A DNA stretch of 48,715 nt, taken from contig CATZNW010000018.1 of NCBI GenBank assembly GCA_958422185.1, forward strand, positions 1-48,715, given 5' to 3'. Positions 16,027-25,502 of the stretch are shown one piece after another. The position numbers and the translations under genes are program-made. The notes below the pieces were generated by a model. It did no database searches, had not been told where the DNA came from, and was given only the letters and a program-made list of their open reading frames with translations. Position 1 is the stretch's first letter. Every line of letters starts with the position of its first letter. This stretch comes from an uncultured Clostridium sp. (lineage in GTDB: Bacteria; Bacillota; Clostridia; Oscillospirales; Acutalibacteraceae).

Positions 16027-17226
16027 ATGCTTACTTTAGACAGAGTGTATACGGCGGCGCGCGTACTGAAGGAGATCATAAGAGAAACGGATATGATCTA
16101 TGCGCCCAACATTAGCAAAAGTTCAAAAATTTATCTGAAAACAGAAAATCTTCAGGTTACCGGTTCGTTTAAGATCAGAGGATCATACTTTAAAATAAGC
16201 CAGCTTTCAGATGAGGAAAAGAAGCACGGCGTTATCGCCTGCTCGGCAGGAAACCATGCCCAGGGCGTTGCGCTTGCCGCAACAAGAAGCGGAATCAAAA
16301 GCATGATCTGCCTTCCGGACGGCGCACCCATCTCTAAGGTGGAGGCAACAAAGCGTTTCGGAGCTGAAGTATGCATGGTCAAAGGCGTTTATGATGACGC
16401 TTACAACAAAGCCATAGAGCTCAGAGATGAAAAGGGCTACACTTTTATTCATCCGTTTGATGATGAAGATGTTATTGCCGGGCAGGGCACGATCGGCCTG
16501 GAGATTATGGAACAGCTCCCTAACGCGGATGCGGTAATAGTACCGATCGGCGGCGGCGGGCTTATCTCAGGCGTTGCGTACACTATTAAGCAGATCAACC
16601 CGAAATGCAAGGTCTACGGAGTTCAGGCTCAGGGTGCGCCGAGCATGCAGCAGTCTGTAAACGACGGCAAGATCGAAACTCTGCCGAAGGTGCAGACGAT
16701 TGCAGACGGTATCGCAGTTAAGACCCCCGGCGATATTACATATGATATGGTAAGCCGGTATGTTGACGGGATCTTTACCGTTTCTGATGATGAGATCGCT
16801 CTGGCGATCTTGACTTTGCTTGAACAGCAGAAACTGATTGCAGAGGGCGCGGGCGCAGTGCCGGTTGCGGCTGTGCTTGCCGGCAAGATCCCGGATATTG
16901 AGGGCAAAAACGTGTGCTGCCTTGTTTCCGGCGGCAATATTGACGTTACTATTCTTTCAAGGGTGATTGAGAGAGGCCTTAAGATGAGCGGAAGAACGGC
17001 AAATATTACGATTGCGCTTTCGGATAAGCCCGGCCAGCTTGCCGATGTTTCAAAGATCATTTCCCAGACGGGCGCAAACGTTACAAGTGTTAATTATGAC
17101 AGCACAGATCTGGATATGAATATAACGGATTGTTATCTCAGAATAGGCGTTGAGACAAGGGATTACGCGCACGTGGTCGCCATCAAGGCTGCTCTTAAGA
17201 ACGCCGGTTTTGAGGTCTGCGACTGA
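16027..17226 (+). CDS. ilvA: Threonine ammonia-lyase with C-terminal ACT domain (399 aa)
   Basis: A PLP enzyme that deaminates threonine to 2-oxobutyrate and ammonia, the first step of isoleucine synthesis, or a catabolic route. PLP is held by Lys49 in TGSFKIRGS; the substrate loop CSAGNHAQGVA and the phosphate-binding GGGGLISG follow. A single ACT domain from about residue 325 (ITIALSDKPGQLADVSKII) is the likely allosteric site. The length of about 400 residues and the single ACT domain match the TdcB/short IlvA type of Firmicutes rather than the E. coli enzyme with two regulatory domains, so biosynthetic versus catabolic use is uncertain. It is co-transcribed with ridA, and ilvC occurs 8 kb away. 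Confidence 0.93.
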   Translation: MLTLDRVYTAARVLKEIIRETDMIYAPNISKSSKIYLKTENLQVTGSFKIRGSYFKISQLSDEEKKHGVIACSAGNHAQGVALAATRSGIKSMICLPDGAPISKVEATKRFGAEVCMVKGVYDDAYNKAIELRDEKGYTFIHPFDDEDVIAGQGTIGLEIMEQLPNADAVIVPIGGGGLISGVAYTIKQINPKCKVYGVQAQGAPSMQQSVNDGKIETLPKVQTIADGIAVKTPGDITYDMVSRYVDGIFTVSDDEIALAILTLLEQQKLIAEGAGAVPVAAVLAGKIPDIEGKNVCCLVSGGNIDVTILSRVIERGLKMSGRTANITIALSDKPGQLADVSKIISQTGANVTSVNYDSTDLDMNITDCYLRIGVETRDYAHVVAIKAALKNAGFEVCD

Positions 17227-17260
17227 TAAATGAATTAAAAATCACGAAAGGGTGTTTACT

Positions 17261-17632
17261 ATGGAATTTGTATCAACGAAAACCGCGCCGGACGCTATCG
17301 GCCCTTACAGCCAGGCGGTAAAGGCAAACGGGCTGCTTTTCACAAGCGGTCAGATCGCTATTGATCCCTCAACGGGAAATGTTGAGGCGCAGACGATAGA
17401 GGGGCAGACACAGCAGGTCTGTGAAAATCTGAAAGCAGTGTGCGCCGCCGCAGGCACAAGTCTTGATAAGGCGGTCAAAACAGTCTGCTTTCTTGCGGAT
17501 ATCAACGATTTTGCCGCGTTCAATGAAGTGTACGGCAGGTATTTTACCAACAAACCGGCAAGAAGCTGCGTTGCCGTAAAGGCGCTGCCGAAGAATGTTC
17601 TCTGCGAGGTCGAACTCATAGCGGAACTTTGA
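17261..17632 (+). CDS. ridA: RidA/YjgF enamine-imine deaminase (123 aa)
   Basis: Hydrolyses reactive 2-aminoacrylate and 2-aminocrotonate released by PLP dehydratases, protecting other PLP enzymes. The whole protein is one YjgF domain: the opening APDAIGPYSQAVKANGLLFTSGQIAIDP, and near the end the conserved substrate-binding Arg in PARSCVAVKALP followed by CEVELIA. ATG at 17261 is preferred over the one at 17252 because AAAGGG sits just upstream of it. It lies 34 bp after ilvA, whose product generates its substrate. Confidence 0.95.
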   Translation: MEFVSTKTAPDAIGPYSQAVKANGLLFTSGQIAIDPSTGNVEAQTIEGQTQQVCENLKAVCAAAGTSLDKAVKTVCFLADINDFAAFNEVYGRYFTNKPARSCVAVKALPKNVLCEVELIAEL

Positions 17633-17666
17633 TCCAATAAAGTATATTCATCTGAAAATAAATAAG

Positions 17667-17705
17667 CCGCCGGAATGCAGCAAAATGCGTTCCGGCGGTT
17701 TCTTG
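17667..17705 (+). terminator. Terminator of ilvA-ridA
   Basis: CCGCCGGAA pairs with TTCCGGCGG (inner GC pairs extend the stem), followed by TTTCTTGTTTTT. Confidence 0.85.
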
Positions 17706-17716
17706 TTTTTATTTTA

Positions 17717-19837
17717 TTACAGACCGTTTATACGGTAAATGCCCCCTGTAAATCCTCCGGCATACAGAGCCGTGCCGTCATATGCAAGTGTGCCCGGCAC
17801 AGGTGCGCCAACGGTGATCCTGTTGATCACGTTTCCGCTCTGCGGATCCAGTTTGTAAACATTGCCGTCTGACGCGCCGAAAATGAGCGCTCCGCCGATA
17901 TCCAGTATCTTTCCCTCAACTGTCTGTGAATCGCCGCTGGTGTATGGCGCCGTATAGACCATGCTCCCGTCTGTCGGCGTGTTCCATAAGATCTGATTTT
18001 TCACAAGGTCATACGCTACCACACCTTTGTCCGCAGTGGCGATATATGCGGTGTTTTCTTTTATGAGCGGCTGTGAGGCCGTTGCAAAATTATAGCCGGT
18101 ATTGTCTGTTTTATGCGTGATCTTTCCGCTTGCGGCGTCAACCGTCATGATGGCGTCGCTGTCTGCCACAAGCAGGGTGTTTTCATTTATCACTGCGGGC
18201 GTGGAACTTCTGAAGCGAATATCCTCATCCTTTATTTTCCAAAGTTTTTTGCCTGTGTTTTTATCAAGTGCCGCAAGTGCGTCCCAGTGTGAACTAACGA
18301 TCAGCCTGTCTCCGCAAAGCACAAATTCGGCTGCGGAGGATTCACCGGTGCCACGGACCGTGCTCCAGACGGCTTCCGCCGTTTGCAGGTCAAACGCCTG
18401 AATGTGCCGCGCTCCGCCTGCAAAAATGTATTTTCCGTCCGTGCAGATGCCCGTGCTGGTGTTCAGCGGCATATCCCATGTAGAGGCTATGCCCCAGATC
18501 TCAGAGCCGTCTTCGGCATTTACACAATAGAGATCACCGTCGCAGTCCTGCGCAATTATTTTTCCGTCCGTCAGCAGAATGTTGTTCTTTATGGAATTAT
18601 CCGTTTCCTTTTCCCAGAGGATTTCGCCTGTTTGGGCGTCTATACAGTATATTCCGCATTTGCGCGGCCAGTCATCGTCCGCTGTGCCCACATAGATGCG
18701 GCCGTTGTCATATATCGGGTCGCAGAACAGGATGTTGCCGGGCAGGGAAGTAAGCGCGGCAACGTTCTGCGCGTCAGGCTGTGTGAAACGGGAATCATCA
18801 TAATAATAAAGCTGCGTGCTTACAGTCCCGTTTTCATCAATGCTGATGATGCGGCTGCAACTCGGCGATTCATCTATGCCGCCGCAGTCCGGCCTTCCGG
18901 TGCAGATATTCAGAACATAATCGTTTATGTCCGTGGTCTGCAGTCGGTTGCATTCCACATAATTGTAGTGGTAGTGCCCGAATACCCACGCAATCAGATT
19001 ATGTTTGGTCAGATCCAGTTCCTTGCGGTCAAACTCGATAACATAATTGTCGGTTGCCGGTTTATCGTGGTTGAACATAATAACTTTCATATCCGGGTCT
19101 GTATTTTCAAGGTCGTTTTCAAGCCAGCGCCAGCGGTCGTTTTTGCTGTAACCGGATCTGTAGTCGCCGTTTTGAAACGGCGTTACAACATAATGAACGT
19201 TTCCCACTTCAAAGGAATACCATTCCGGTCCGTAGATGCTTTCAAAAAGCTGTTCGCCGTAATCCCCTTTAACATAATCATGGTTTCCCATGATGTACCG
19301 TACCGGCAGACCCATATTCTCCGTGTTCATATCGGAAAGGTGGCGTTTGAGCCCCGCCTCATAGCATATGTCCCCCGTGTGGATCAGAAAAGCCGGCTGC
19401 ATTTCATCAGCAAGTTTTTTTACATGATCTATCCATTCGCCGACTCCGTCCTCGCCGATCTCCGTATCAGAAATCTGTAAAAATGTATGCGCGCTGCCTG
19501 CCGCTATATCGGATCTTTCAAGCTGGAAGTCGTATGATCTCGTGTTTCCGTCCGCGGGAATATAATAATCCTCCGTCCAATATCCTGCCGGCGCCGTAAC
19601 CGTGATGAATCTTGCCTTGCGCCAGCCGTTAAGCTTAAATCTTCCGTTTCGGTCCGTCTTAACAACGTTTCTGCCGTCCGTAACACTTACGTCTGAAAGG
19701 GGCTCGCCTGTTTCCGCAGACGTAACAATGCCGGTAAAAGGACCGTCATTGGTTAATATAAAATATCCGGAAACGATTCCTACTGCGGCAATCACAATGA
19801 TCAAAACAATAATGATAAATATTGATTTTTTAGACAT
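17717..19837 (-). CDS. Membrane-anchored metallophosphatase with carboxypeptidase-regulatory and PQQ-type propeller domains (706 aa)
   Basis: An N-terminal helix (about residues 5-27) anchors the protein with the rest outside. Next is a carboxypeptidase-regulatory-like beta-sandwich (GPFTGIVTSAETGEPLSDVSV, about 32-95). A calcineurin-type phosphoesterase domain follows, with its metal motifs in order: QISDTEIG, HTGDIC, MGNHDY, MFNHDKP and GHYHYN (about 135-330). The last 340 residues form a PQQ-like beta-propeller with repeats such as GEILWEKETDNS, GSEIWGIAST and GKKLWKIKDE. Substrate is unknown; such enzymes act on phosphate esters, and the propeller probably binds a partner or polymer. A strong AGGAGTGGGAG site fixes the ATG at 19837, 12 codons inside the longest frame. 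It is monocistronic. Confidence 0.88.
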   Translation of the reverse strand: MSKKSIFIIIVLIIVIAAVGIVSGYFILTNDGPFTGIVTSAETGEPLSDVSVTDGRNVVKTDRNGRFKLNGWRKARFITVTAPAGYWTEDYYIPADGNTRSYDFQLERSDIAAGSAHTFLQISDTEIGEDGVGEWIDHVKKLADEMQPAFLIHTGDICYEAGLKRHLSDMNTENMGLPVRYIMGNHDYVKGDYGEQLFESIYGPEWYSFEVGNVHYVVTPFQNGDYRSGYSKNDRWRWLENDLENTDPDMKVIMFNHDKPATDNYVIEFDRKELDLTKHNLIAWVFGHYHYNYVECNRLQTTDINDYVLNICTGRPDCGGIDESPSCSRIISIDENGTVSTQLYYYDDSRFTQPDAQNVAALTSLPGNILFCDPIYDNGRIYVGTADDDWPRKCGIYCIDAQTGEILWEKETDNSIKNNILLTDGKIIAQDCDGDLYCVNAEDGSEIWGIASTWDMPLNTSTGICTDGKYIFAGGARHIQAFDLQTAEAVWSTVRGTGESSAAEFVLCGDRLIVSSHWDALAALDKNTGKKLWKIKDEDIRFRSSTPAVINENTLLVADSDAIMTVDAASGKITHKTDNTGYNFATASQPLIKENTAYIATADKGVVAYDLVKNQILWNTPTDGSMVYTAPYTSGDSQTVEGKILDIGGALIFGASDGNVYKLDPQSGNVINRITVGAPVPGTLAYDGTALYAGGFTGGIYRINGL

Positions 19838-20044
19838 TCTCCCACTCCTTTTATCAGACACAGCCTTGCGCAATGTTTTTTCGGGTAAAAATTACCGCTT
19901 AATGGTCATACAGCCGGTATGAAGCATTTTTTAAGCAGTGTATTCCAATTACAGCATACAACATTTTCACCTTATAAAGCAAGCGTTTTTGCTCATAAAT
20001 CAAAAAAACTGCCAGGCAGTATTTTCCTTTCTTATGATTATATG

Positions 20045-20076
20045 AAAAAAACCGCCTGAAAAGACTCAGGCGGTTT
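20045..20076 (-). terminator. Terminator of the regulator-kinase-HtrA operon
   Basis: AAACCGCCTGA pairs with TCAGGCGGTTT across a 6-base loop; on the minus strand it runs directly into a T run. Confidence 0.9.
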
Positions 20077-20090
20077 AGCATATCTGTTTT

Positions 20091-21656
20091 TTAATTGCCT
20101 TTTGATTCGGACAGAACGCATTCAACGTCAAACGTATTGATCTGATTGTTTTCTATTCTTGCGATCGTAAGCGTAATCGTGTCTCCGGGGTTTGAATCCG
20201 CAAGGGTAGAGGTCATGATATCGCTGCTTGTAAGCGTTGTGCCGTTAACTGCAACAATCATATCGTATTCACGGATGTTTTTGTCCGCAAGGTCTGAATC
20301 GGCGTTAACTTCATTGATGACCATAGTGCCGTTCGCGTCAGCGTATCCGAGTTCCTCAAGTGCGTTCAGGATTGCAGACGCGTTTGAGTAGTTCTCAATA
20401 CTTGTATAGGTTATGCCTATCTGCGCTCTGCCCTCAACATAGCCTACCCTGATAAGGCTGTTCGCCGTTGCAATAGCAGTGTTGCTGGGCACGGCGAAGC
20501 CCATGCCTTCATATTCTGTGGAGGCGATCTTAGAGGAGTTTACGCCAATGATCTGGCCCTGCATATTAAAGAGCGCTCCGCCGCTGTTGCCGGGGTTGAT
20601 CGCAGCATCCGTCTGTATGCATTCCTGATCGTAGCCTATGCTGGAGGAAACCGGCCTTGCAACCGCGGAAATATAGCCGCTGGTAACGCTGTTCATAAAT
20701 TCAAGTCCGCCGGGACAGCCGATAGCAACTACCTGTTCGCCCACAACGGCGGAATCAGAGTCTGCAAACTCCGCAACCTGAAGACCTGTGGCGGATATCC
20801 TCAATACGCCTATATCGGTCTGATTGTCATATCCGACCATCGTTGCGTCATATTCATCGCCGTTATTAAGCGTAACGGTGAAGCTGGAACCATCGCTTAT
20901 AACATGGGCACAGGTCAGGATATATGTGTAATTGCCTTCTTCAAGCATGATTATGCCCGAGCCTTCGCCGGATACCGTCTGCTCGCCGGAAGAATCGGAA
21001 TTTCCGTTACCGTAGCCGTAGAAATAGCTGTATGGGCTCGATTCTGTGTAAACCGTTATGCCTACGCAGGAATCAATGCAGTTCTGTGCAATTCCGGCAA
21101 CTGTATAGTTGCCCGCATCATCAGTTGAGGCAACAGATCCGTTGCTGTCCTGTATCTGAACGCCTGACGAGGATGAGTTGTTTTCCTGAGACCCGTTAGG
21201 TGCGTCCGCGCCGTTGCCGGAGACAGAAAGGATGATTCCGACTACTGCCGCTATGACACAGATAACGATAACGGTTATAATGGCGACGGCAGCCTTGTTT
21301 TTCTTGGGCTTGACCGGGTTGCCGAAAGCATCGTATTCAACAGCTTTTTGCTTCTTATGTTTCTTTTTGGGTTCAGGCTGCGAACTGTTTTGACTGCCCG
21401 GAGCAGAGTAATAATTTGTGTTGTTCTGTCCCGCGCTGTTATAAGCGTAGTGATAAGTCGTGTTGTTTTCGTTAGCACTGTTGTTTTCGGAACCGCCGGT
21501 GTTTTGATATGTGCTGCCGTACCCGTTTGCGCCGGCATTTCCGTAGTGCGTGCCTGATGTTTCGCTGGTGCCGCTGTTCGCGCCGTGAGCGGTATTCTGA
21601 TTTTCCGCTGCTTTGTTTTCATCCGGCGTGAATCCGTTTTCATAATCGTTGCTCAT
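20091..21656 (-). CDS. htrA: HtrA/DegP-like S1C serine protease, membrane anchored (521 aa)
   Basis: A surface quality-control protease. The first 105 residues are low-complexity Asn/Gly/Ser/Thr, followed by a short basic stretch and one transmembrane helix (about 121-146), so the protease faces outside. The catalytic triad is H251 (LTCAHVISDG), D281 (NQTDIGVL) and S358 (NPGNSGGALF), and one PDZ domain follows from about 400. The N-terminal extension is longer than usual and resembles the cytoplasmic tails of Clostridial HtrA proteins. Its ATG follows the kinase stop codon directly (TAAATG), with the ribosome site inside the kinase gene, so it is under the same two-component control. Confidence 0.94.
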   Translation of the reverse strand: MSNDYENGFTPDENKAAENQNTAHGANSGTSETSGTHYGNAGANGYGSTYQNTGGSENNSANENNTTYHYAYNSAGQNNTNYYSAPGSQNSSQPEPKKKHKKQKAVEYDAFGNPVKPKKNKAAVAIITVIVICVIAAVVGIILSVSGNGADAPNGSQENNSSSSGVQIQDSNGSVASTDDAGNYTVAGIAQNCIDSCVGITVYTESSPYSYFYGYGNGNSDSSGEQTVSGEGSGIIMLEEGNYTYILTCAHVISDGSSFTVTLNNGDEYDATMVGYDNQTDIGVLRISATGLQVAEFADSDSAVVGEQVVAIGCPGGLEFMNSVTSGYISAVARPVSSSIGYDQECIQTDAAINPGNSGGALFNMQGQIIGVNSSKIASTEYEGMGFAVPSNTAIATANSLIRVGYVEGRAQIGITYTSIENYSNASAILNALEELGYADANGTMVINEVNADSDLADKNIREYDMIVAVNGTTLTSSDIMTSTLADSNPGDTITLTIARIENNQINTFDVECVLSESKGN

Positions 21657-23219
21657 TTATCTCGTCTCCTTTAAATAAACAGGGCTGAATTGCTTGGGCA
21701 GGGTGAATGAGAATTCCGCAGTGTCCTCACTTTCGCTCTTGGCGCAAACTCTGCCCCCGTGCATTTCTATCATAAGCTTAACAAGGTACAGACCAAGCCC
21801 CGCGCCTTTTGAATCCAGGCTGCGGCTCTTGTCAGCCTTATAGAATCGTTCAAATACTCTTGAAAGATCCTCCGCTTTGATACCGGTGCCGCTGTTTTTG
21901 ATGCTAAGTTCAATTTGGGTTGCCGTTTCTTTAAGCCTTACATCAATGTAGCCGTTTTCGTTTGTAAATTTAACTGCATTGTCAACAAGGTTGTAGATGG
22001 CCTGGTAGATCATATCCGGGTCTGCGACAACAAAGGTGGGGTTAAATTCATCCAGCCCTCTTATATCTATGTTTTTGCTTTCTATTTTTTGCTCAAAGGT
22101 CAAAAGAATGTGTATTATCTGATCGGATATATCGTAGCGGGACGGTTTCATTTCCAGATCGCCGCTTTCTATCTTGCTCATGTTGAGCATGGATACCACA
22201 AGTCTGGAGAGCCTTTTCACTTCGCCGCTCACTATGCCCAGATAATAGTCTTCTTTTTCCTTTGGAATGGTGCCGTCCAGTATTCCGTCTATAAACCCTG
22301 CAATTGAGGTCATGGGCGTTTTAAGCTCGTGTGAAACATTTGAAACAAAGCTTCTCCGCGACCCCTCAAGCACTGCAAGCGCCTCTGCCATGTCATTGAA
22401 ATTGCGCCCCAGTTCAGCCAGTTCGTCAGAACCCTCTATCTTGACCCGGTATGAAAAATCTCCCGCTGCAAACTGCTTTGCGGCCTTACTCATCTGCTGA
22501 AGAGGGGAAAGCATTTTCTTTGTTAAGTAGTATATACAAATAAAGGCAAAAATAAGGCAGAAAAATGCAGCTGTTAAAAACAGTCTCAAAACAATTACGG
22601 AAAGATTCTGTATTCCCGTGTTGGAAAGCGCGAAGACCGTGCCTATAATATTTCCGCCCTCGTAGATCGGTCTGCCTACGACAAAGCACTGCGTGCCGCC
22701 GATCGTTGCTTTTTCAACGATCTGGCCTTCCTGGTAAACGGCGGACAGTATGCTGCTGTTTATTACGATCTTGTCGTGTACTGAGCAGCTGGGGAAGTAT
22801 CCCAGCGCGGGCAAAGACCCGGCCTTATCTCTGCAAAGGATTATATTGCCTTCCGTGTCGCACACAAAGATATCCGCGTCGATCGATTGTGATACAGTTG
22901 CCAGAGTTTCACATAAAAGCTCTTTTCCAAGCGTGTACTTTTCATTCATCTCGCTTGTGGAAAGCGTGCCCTGTATTGTGTTGGCGATCGAGTAAACGTT
23001 TTCTTTGAGCATGCTTGTGCGCTCGTTTACCGTGTAATTGTTTACAAGCAGCATCAGCGCCACGCCAAGCACAACCATAACCGTCAGAAATATTGCCGCA
23101 AAAGTTAAAAAATATTTTGTGAAAATATTTGGCTTTATGTGCAGGAAGCCGGCAAGCTTAAGTATTCTGTTTTCTATTTTTTTGCCGATGTCTACCTTAG
23201 TCCTTGCCTTCGCCGCCAT
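21657..23219 (-). CDS. Sensor histidine kinase (520 aa)
   Basis: An inner-membrane kinase with two transmembrane helices (about 35-63 and 205-228) enclosing an extracytoplasmic sensor of about 140 residues that looks like a Cache/PAS-type fold. A HAMP linker follows, then a HisKA domain with the phospho-accepting His in VSHELKTPMTS (near 297) and an HATPase domain with N, G1 and G2 boxes (IYNLVDNAVKF, GTGIKAEDL, GAGLGLYLVK). It starts 5 bp after the regulator gene stops and is followed directly by htrA. Organisation resembles WalK/CssS-type envelope-stress kinases, but the signal is unknown. Confidence 0.94.
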   Translation of the reverse strand: MAAKARTKVDIGKKIENRILKLAGFLHIKPNIFTKYFLTFAAIFLTVMVVLGVALMLLVNNYTVNERTSMLKENVYSIANTIQGTLSTSEMNEKYTLGKELLCETLATVSQSIDADIFVCDTEGNIILCRDKAGSLPALGYFPSCSVHDKIVINSSILSAVYQEGQIVEKATIGGTQCFVVGRPIYEGGNIIGTVFALSNTGIQNLSVIVLRLFLTAAFFCLIFAFICIYYLTKKMLSPLQQMSKAAKQFAAGDFSYRVKIEGSDELAELGRNFNDMAEALAVLEGSRRSFVSNVSHELKTPMTSIAGFIDGILDGTIPKEKEDYYLGIVSGEVKRLSRLVVSMLNMSKIESGDLEMKPSRYDISDQIIHILLTFEQKIESKNIDIRGLDEFNPTFVVADPDMIYQAIYNLVDNAVKFTNENGYIDVRLKETATQIELSIKNSGTGIKAEDLSRVFERFYKADKSRSLDSKGAGLGLYLVKLMIEMHGGRVCAKSESEDTAEFSFTLPKQFSPVYLKETR

Positions 23220-23224
23220 ATTGT

Positions 23225-23920
23225 TTATTCCTTGGTTTCAAATTTGTATCCTACGCCCCAAACGGTCTTGAGCGACCATTTGTCAGATACGCCCTCCAGT
23301 TTTTCGCGCAGCCTTTTAACATGCACGTCAACCGTTCGTGAATCTCCGTAGTAATCAAAGCCCCAGACCTCGTCCAGAAGCTGATCCCTTGTGTAGACTC
23401 TGTTTGGGTTTGACGCAAAATGATAAATAAGCTCCAGTTCTTTCGGAGGCGTGTCTATCACTTTTCCGTCCACCTTAAGTTCGTAGTTTTCTATGTTGAT
23501 CTCAAGCTTGTCGTATTTAACTACCTTTTTTTCATTCGCACCATTATCTCCTTCGCCCTTTGCGCGGCGGAGCACCGCTTTGACCCTTGCCATAACTTCT
23601 TTTGAATCAAACGGTTTCGTAACATAGTCGTCCGCTCCGAGCTCAAGGCCAAGGACCTTGTCAAACGTTTCGCCCTTAGCGGTAAGCATGATGATCGGCA
23701 CGGAAGAGGATTTCCGTATCTCCCTGCACACCTGCCAGCCGTCCATCTTGGGCAGCATTATATCAAGCAAAACAAGATCCGGTGATTTTTCGTTGAACAT
23801 ATCTACCGCGGCTTTGCCGTCGTTTGCAACGTAAGCCGTGTAGCCCTCGTTTTCAAGATAAAGCTTTAAAAGCTCACAGATATTGAGATCGTCGTCCACA
23901 ACAAGTATTTTATTGCTCAT
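23225..23920 (-). CDS. OmpR-family response regulator (231 aa)
   Basis: First gene of the two-component/htrA operon. The receiver domain has the acidic pocket VVDDD, the phospho-accepting D53 in LVLLDIMLPKMDG, and the conserved Thr and Lys (MLTAKG, VTKPFD). The C-terminal winged helix (about 130-229) contains PPKELELIYHFASNPNRVYTRDQLLDEVWG and the recognition helix SRTVDVHVKRLREKL. It probably controls its own operon and envelope genes. An inverted repeat upstream (23988-24011) may be a binding site. Confidence 0.94.
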   Translation of the reverse strand: MSNKILVVDDDLNICELLKLYLENEGYTAYVANDGKAAVDMFNEKSPDLVLLDIMLPKMDGWQVCREIRKSSSVPIIMLTAKGETFDKVLGLELGADDYVTKPFDSKEVMARVKAVLRRAKGEGDNGANEKKVVKYDKLEINIENYELKVDGKVIDTPPKELELIYHFASNPNRVYTRDQLLDEVWGFDYYGDSRTVDVHVKRLREKLEGVSDKWSLKTVWGVGYKFETKE

Positions 23921-23987
23921 ATGCGGTGTTCTCCTTCCTTTTTGGAAAATAATATCATCCGTTTTTGTTCATAATTTGATTTTGGCA

Positions 23988-24011
23988 TTAACAAACGGTG
24001 AAATTTGTTAA
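23988..24011. promoter_or_regulatory. Inverted repeat upstream of the response-regulator operon
   Basis: TTAACAAA and TTTGTTAA, 8-bp perfect arms separated by 8 bases, lie 68 bp upstream of the regulator start codon and just after the DUF815 gene. It could be a regulator-binding site or a weak bidirectional terminator, since a T run follows on the plus strand. Confidence 0.35.
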
Positions 24012-24040
24012 ATCTTTTTTAATAAAATATTATACTTATT

Positions 24041-25273
24041 TTACCATTCTTTTCCGCGCTTTTCGGCGCTTTCCACAAAGTCTATGAACTGACGCGCGCA
24101 CCTCGGCGAACGTCCTCCCCTGCGGGTGGCCCACTGCTCCGCAACGCTGAACAGACGGTCTTTGTCAACGTCAAGCTTTCTGTCCGCGGCAATCTTTTCA
24201 ACAATGTCAAGATAGCCTTTCTTGTCCGGATTGATAAATGTTATGGAAAGGCCGAATCTGTCGGAAAGGCTAAGCTGCTCCTGCATAATGTCGTTTCTGT
24301 TTATATCGTTTTCGCGGTCAGAAAAGCTTTCCTTGATCAGATGCCGCCTGTTTGATGTCGCGTAAATGATTGTATTGTGTTTTCTGCCTGACAGGCTTCC
24401 CTCAAGCGCGGCTTTAAGCTCGCCGAAGGAATCGTCATGCGAATCAAAGCTCAGGTCATCTATGAATATTATAAATTTCATAGGGCTTTGGGCCAGCATT
24501 TCCCTTATCATGGTAAGATCGGGTATATCGCTCTTTGAGATCTCTATCATTCTAAGCCCCATAGGAGCATAAGCGTTAAGCACAGCATGAACGGTGGAGC
24601 TTTTTCCGGTTCCACGGTCGCCGTAAAGAAGAACGTTGTTTGAGGGATAGCCGTTGACGAAGCTTTCTGTGTTATCAATAACCTTCTGTCTTTGCTCCTC
24701 ATAATTCTTAAGGTCGGAAAGCAGTATGGGGTCCGTGCCAGAAATGGGGTAAAGACCGTGGTCACGCCATGTAAACGCGTTGTATTTTGAAAACATACCG
24801 TACCCGTTTTTTTTATGGTATTCAATCAGTTCGCCTATCCGGTTTTCCCATCCTGATGCAAGCGGAGGCGCGGCTTTTCCGGTCTGCCAGCCGGGCAGCG
24901 TTTTAAGCACTTTTTTCAGATCCGTGTCTTCAACGGAGTCGTATATGTCCTCAGGCACAATATCTGATACTGCTTCAAGCTTTGCAAGATCGCTCTTCAC
25001 CCCGTTTATTACGGCGTCCGGCAGGTCTCCCGCCGTGCCGGCAGCGGCCGCTTTTGTAAAAGCGTTGTCGTCTGTTAATATCAGCCGGGAAAGGTATTCT
25101 TTAAAGGAATTGTGACTTGTGACCATTCTGAAAAATTCGCTCTGCCGCTCAAGCACCTCTTCGCCGCCAACACTCCGCAAAAGGCGCAGCAGGCTTGCCA
25201 CTACCTCGTCTCCTTTTAGATCATATACACAAAGCCCTTCAATATAAAACCTTAATTTCTGTGCTCTGTTCAT
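24041..25273 (-). CDS. DUF815-family AAA+ ATPase (410 aa)
   Basis: The N-terminal 190 residues are helical and specific to this family. The ATPase core has NNVLLYGDRGTGKSSTVHA (Walker A, near 220) and KFIIFIDDLSFDSHDD (Walker B), then a sensor motif IIYATSNRRHLI and a helical lid ending in RRGGRSPRCARQFIDF with candidate arginine-finger residues. DUF815 proteins are widespread in Clostridia and Proteobacteria without a known function. The ribosome site is AAAGGGGGC. It is separate from the downstream regulator operon. Confidence 0.9.
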   Translation of the reverse strand: MNRAQKLRFYIEGLCVYDLKGDEVVASLLRLLRSVGGEEVLERQSEFFRMVTSHNSFKEYLSRLILTDDNAFTKAAAAGTAGDLPDAVINGVKSDLAKLEAVSDIVPEDIYDSVEDTDLKKVLKTLPGWQTGKAAPPLASGWENRIGELIEYHKKNGYGMFSKYNAFTWRDHGLYPISGTDPILLSDLKNYEEQRQKVIDNTESFVNGYPSNNVLLYGDRGTGKSSTVHAVLNAYAPMGLRMIEISKSDIPDLTMIREMLAQSPMKFIIFIDDLSFDSHDDSFGELKAALEGSLSGRKHNTIIYATSNRRHLIKESFSDRENDINRNDIMQEQLSLSDRFGLSITFINPDKKGYLDIVEKIAADRKLDVDKDRLFSVAEQWATRRGGRSPRCARQFIDFVESAEKRGKEW

Positions 25274-25399
25274 TTCGTTTGCCCCCTTTTTTTAACACTT
25301 ATACCTCTACAGTTAAAATAGGTTTAAAATTGAATAATTATTTACTGTTATATTACTACTTTTTTGTTAGTTTTACAAGTAATTATCGGCAAAAAAGCC

Positions 25400-25428
25400 T
25401 TGACGAACGTTTTGCAAGGGACTATAAT
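25400..25428 (+). promoter_or_regulatory. Promoter of ilvC
   Basis: TTGACG (25400-25405), 17 bases, TATAAT (25423-25428). The leader of about 70 bases has no T-box or terminator, so regulation is not by attenuation. Confidence 0.85.
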
Positions 25429-25502
25429 AAAAATCGCTGACAGATATGCGCAATACATATTGTGTTGACGAATGTTACAAATCTTTTTAGGAGGAAAAAA
25501 CT

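Noticed and set aside
18383..19480. 365-codon open frame on the plus strand
   Set aside because: It lies wholly inside and antisense to the metallophosphatase gene, whose motifs are intact, and it has no ribosome site or recognisable domain.
25429..25502. T-box or attenuator upstream of ilvC
   Set aside because: The leader is about 70 bases, lacks the T-box sequence and has no terminator.
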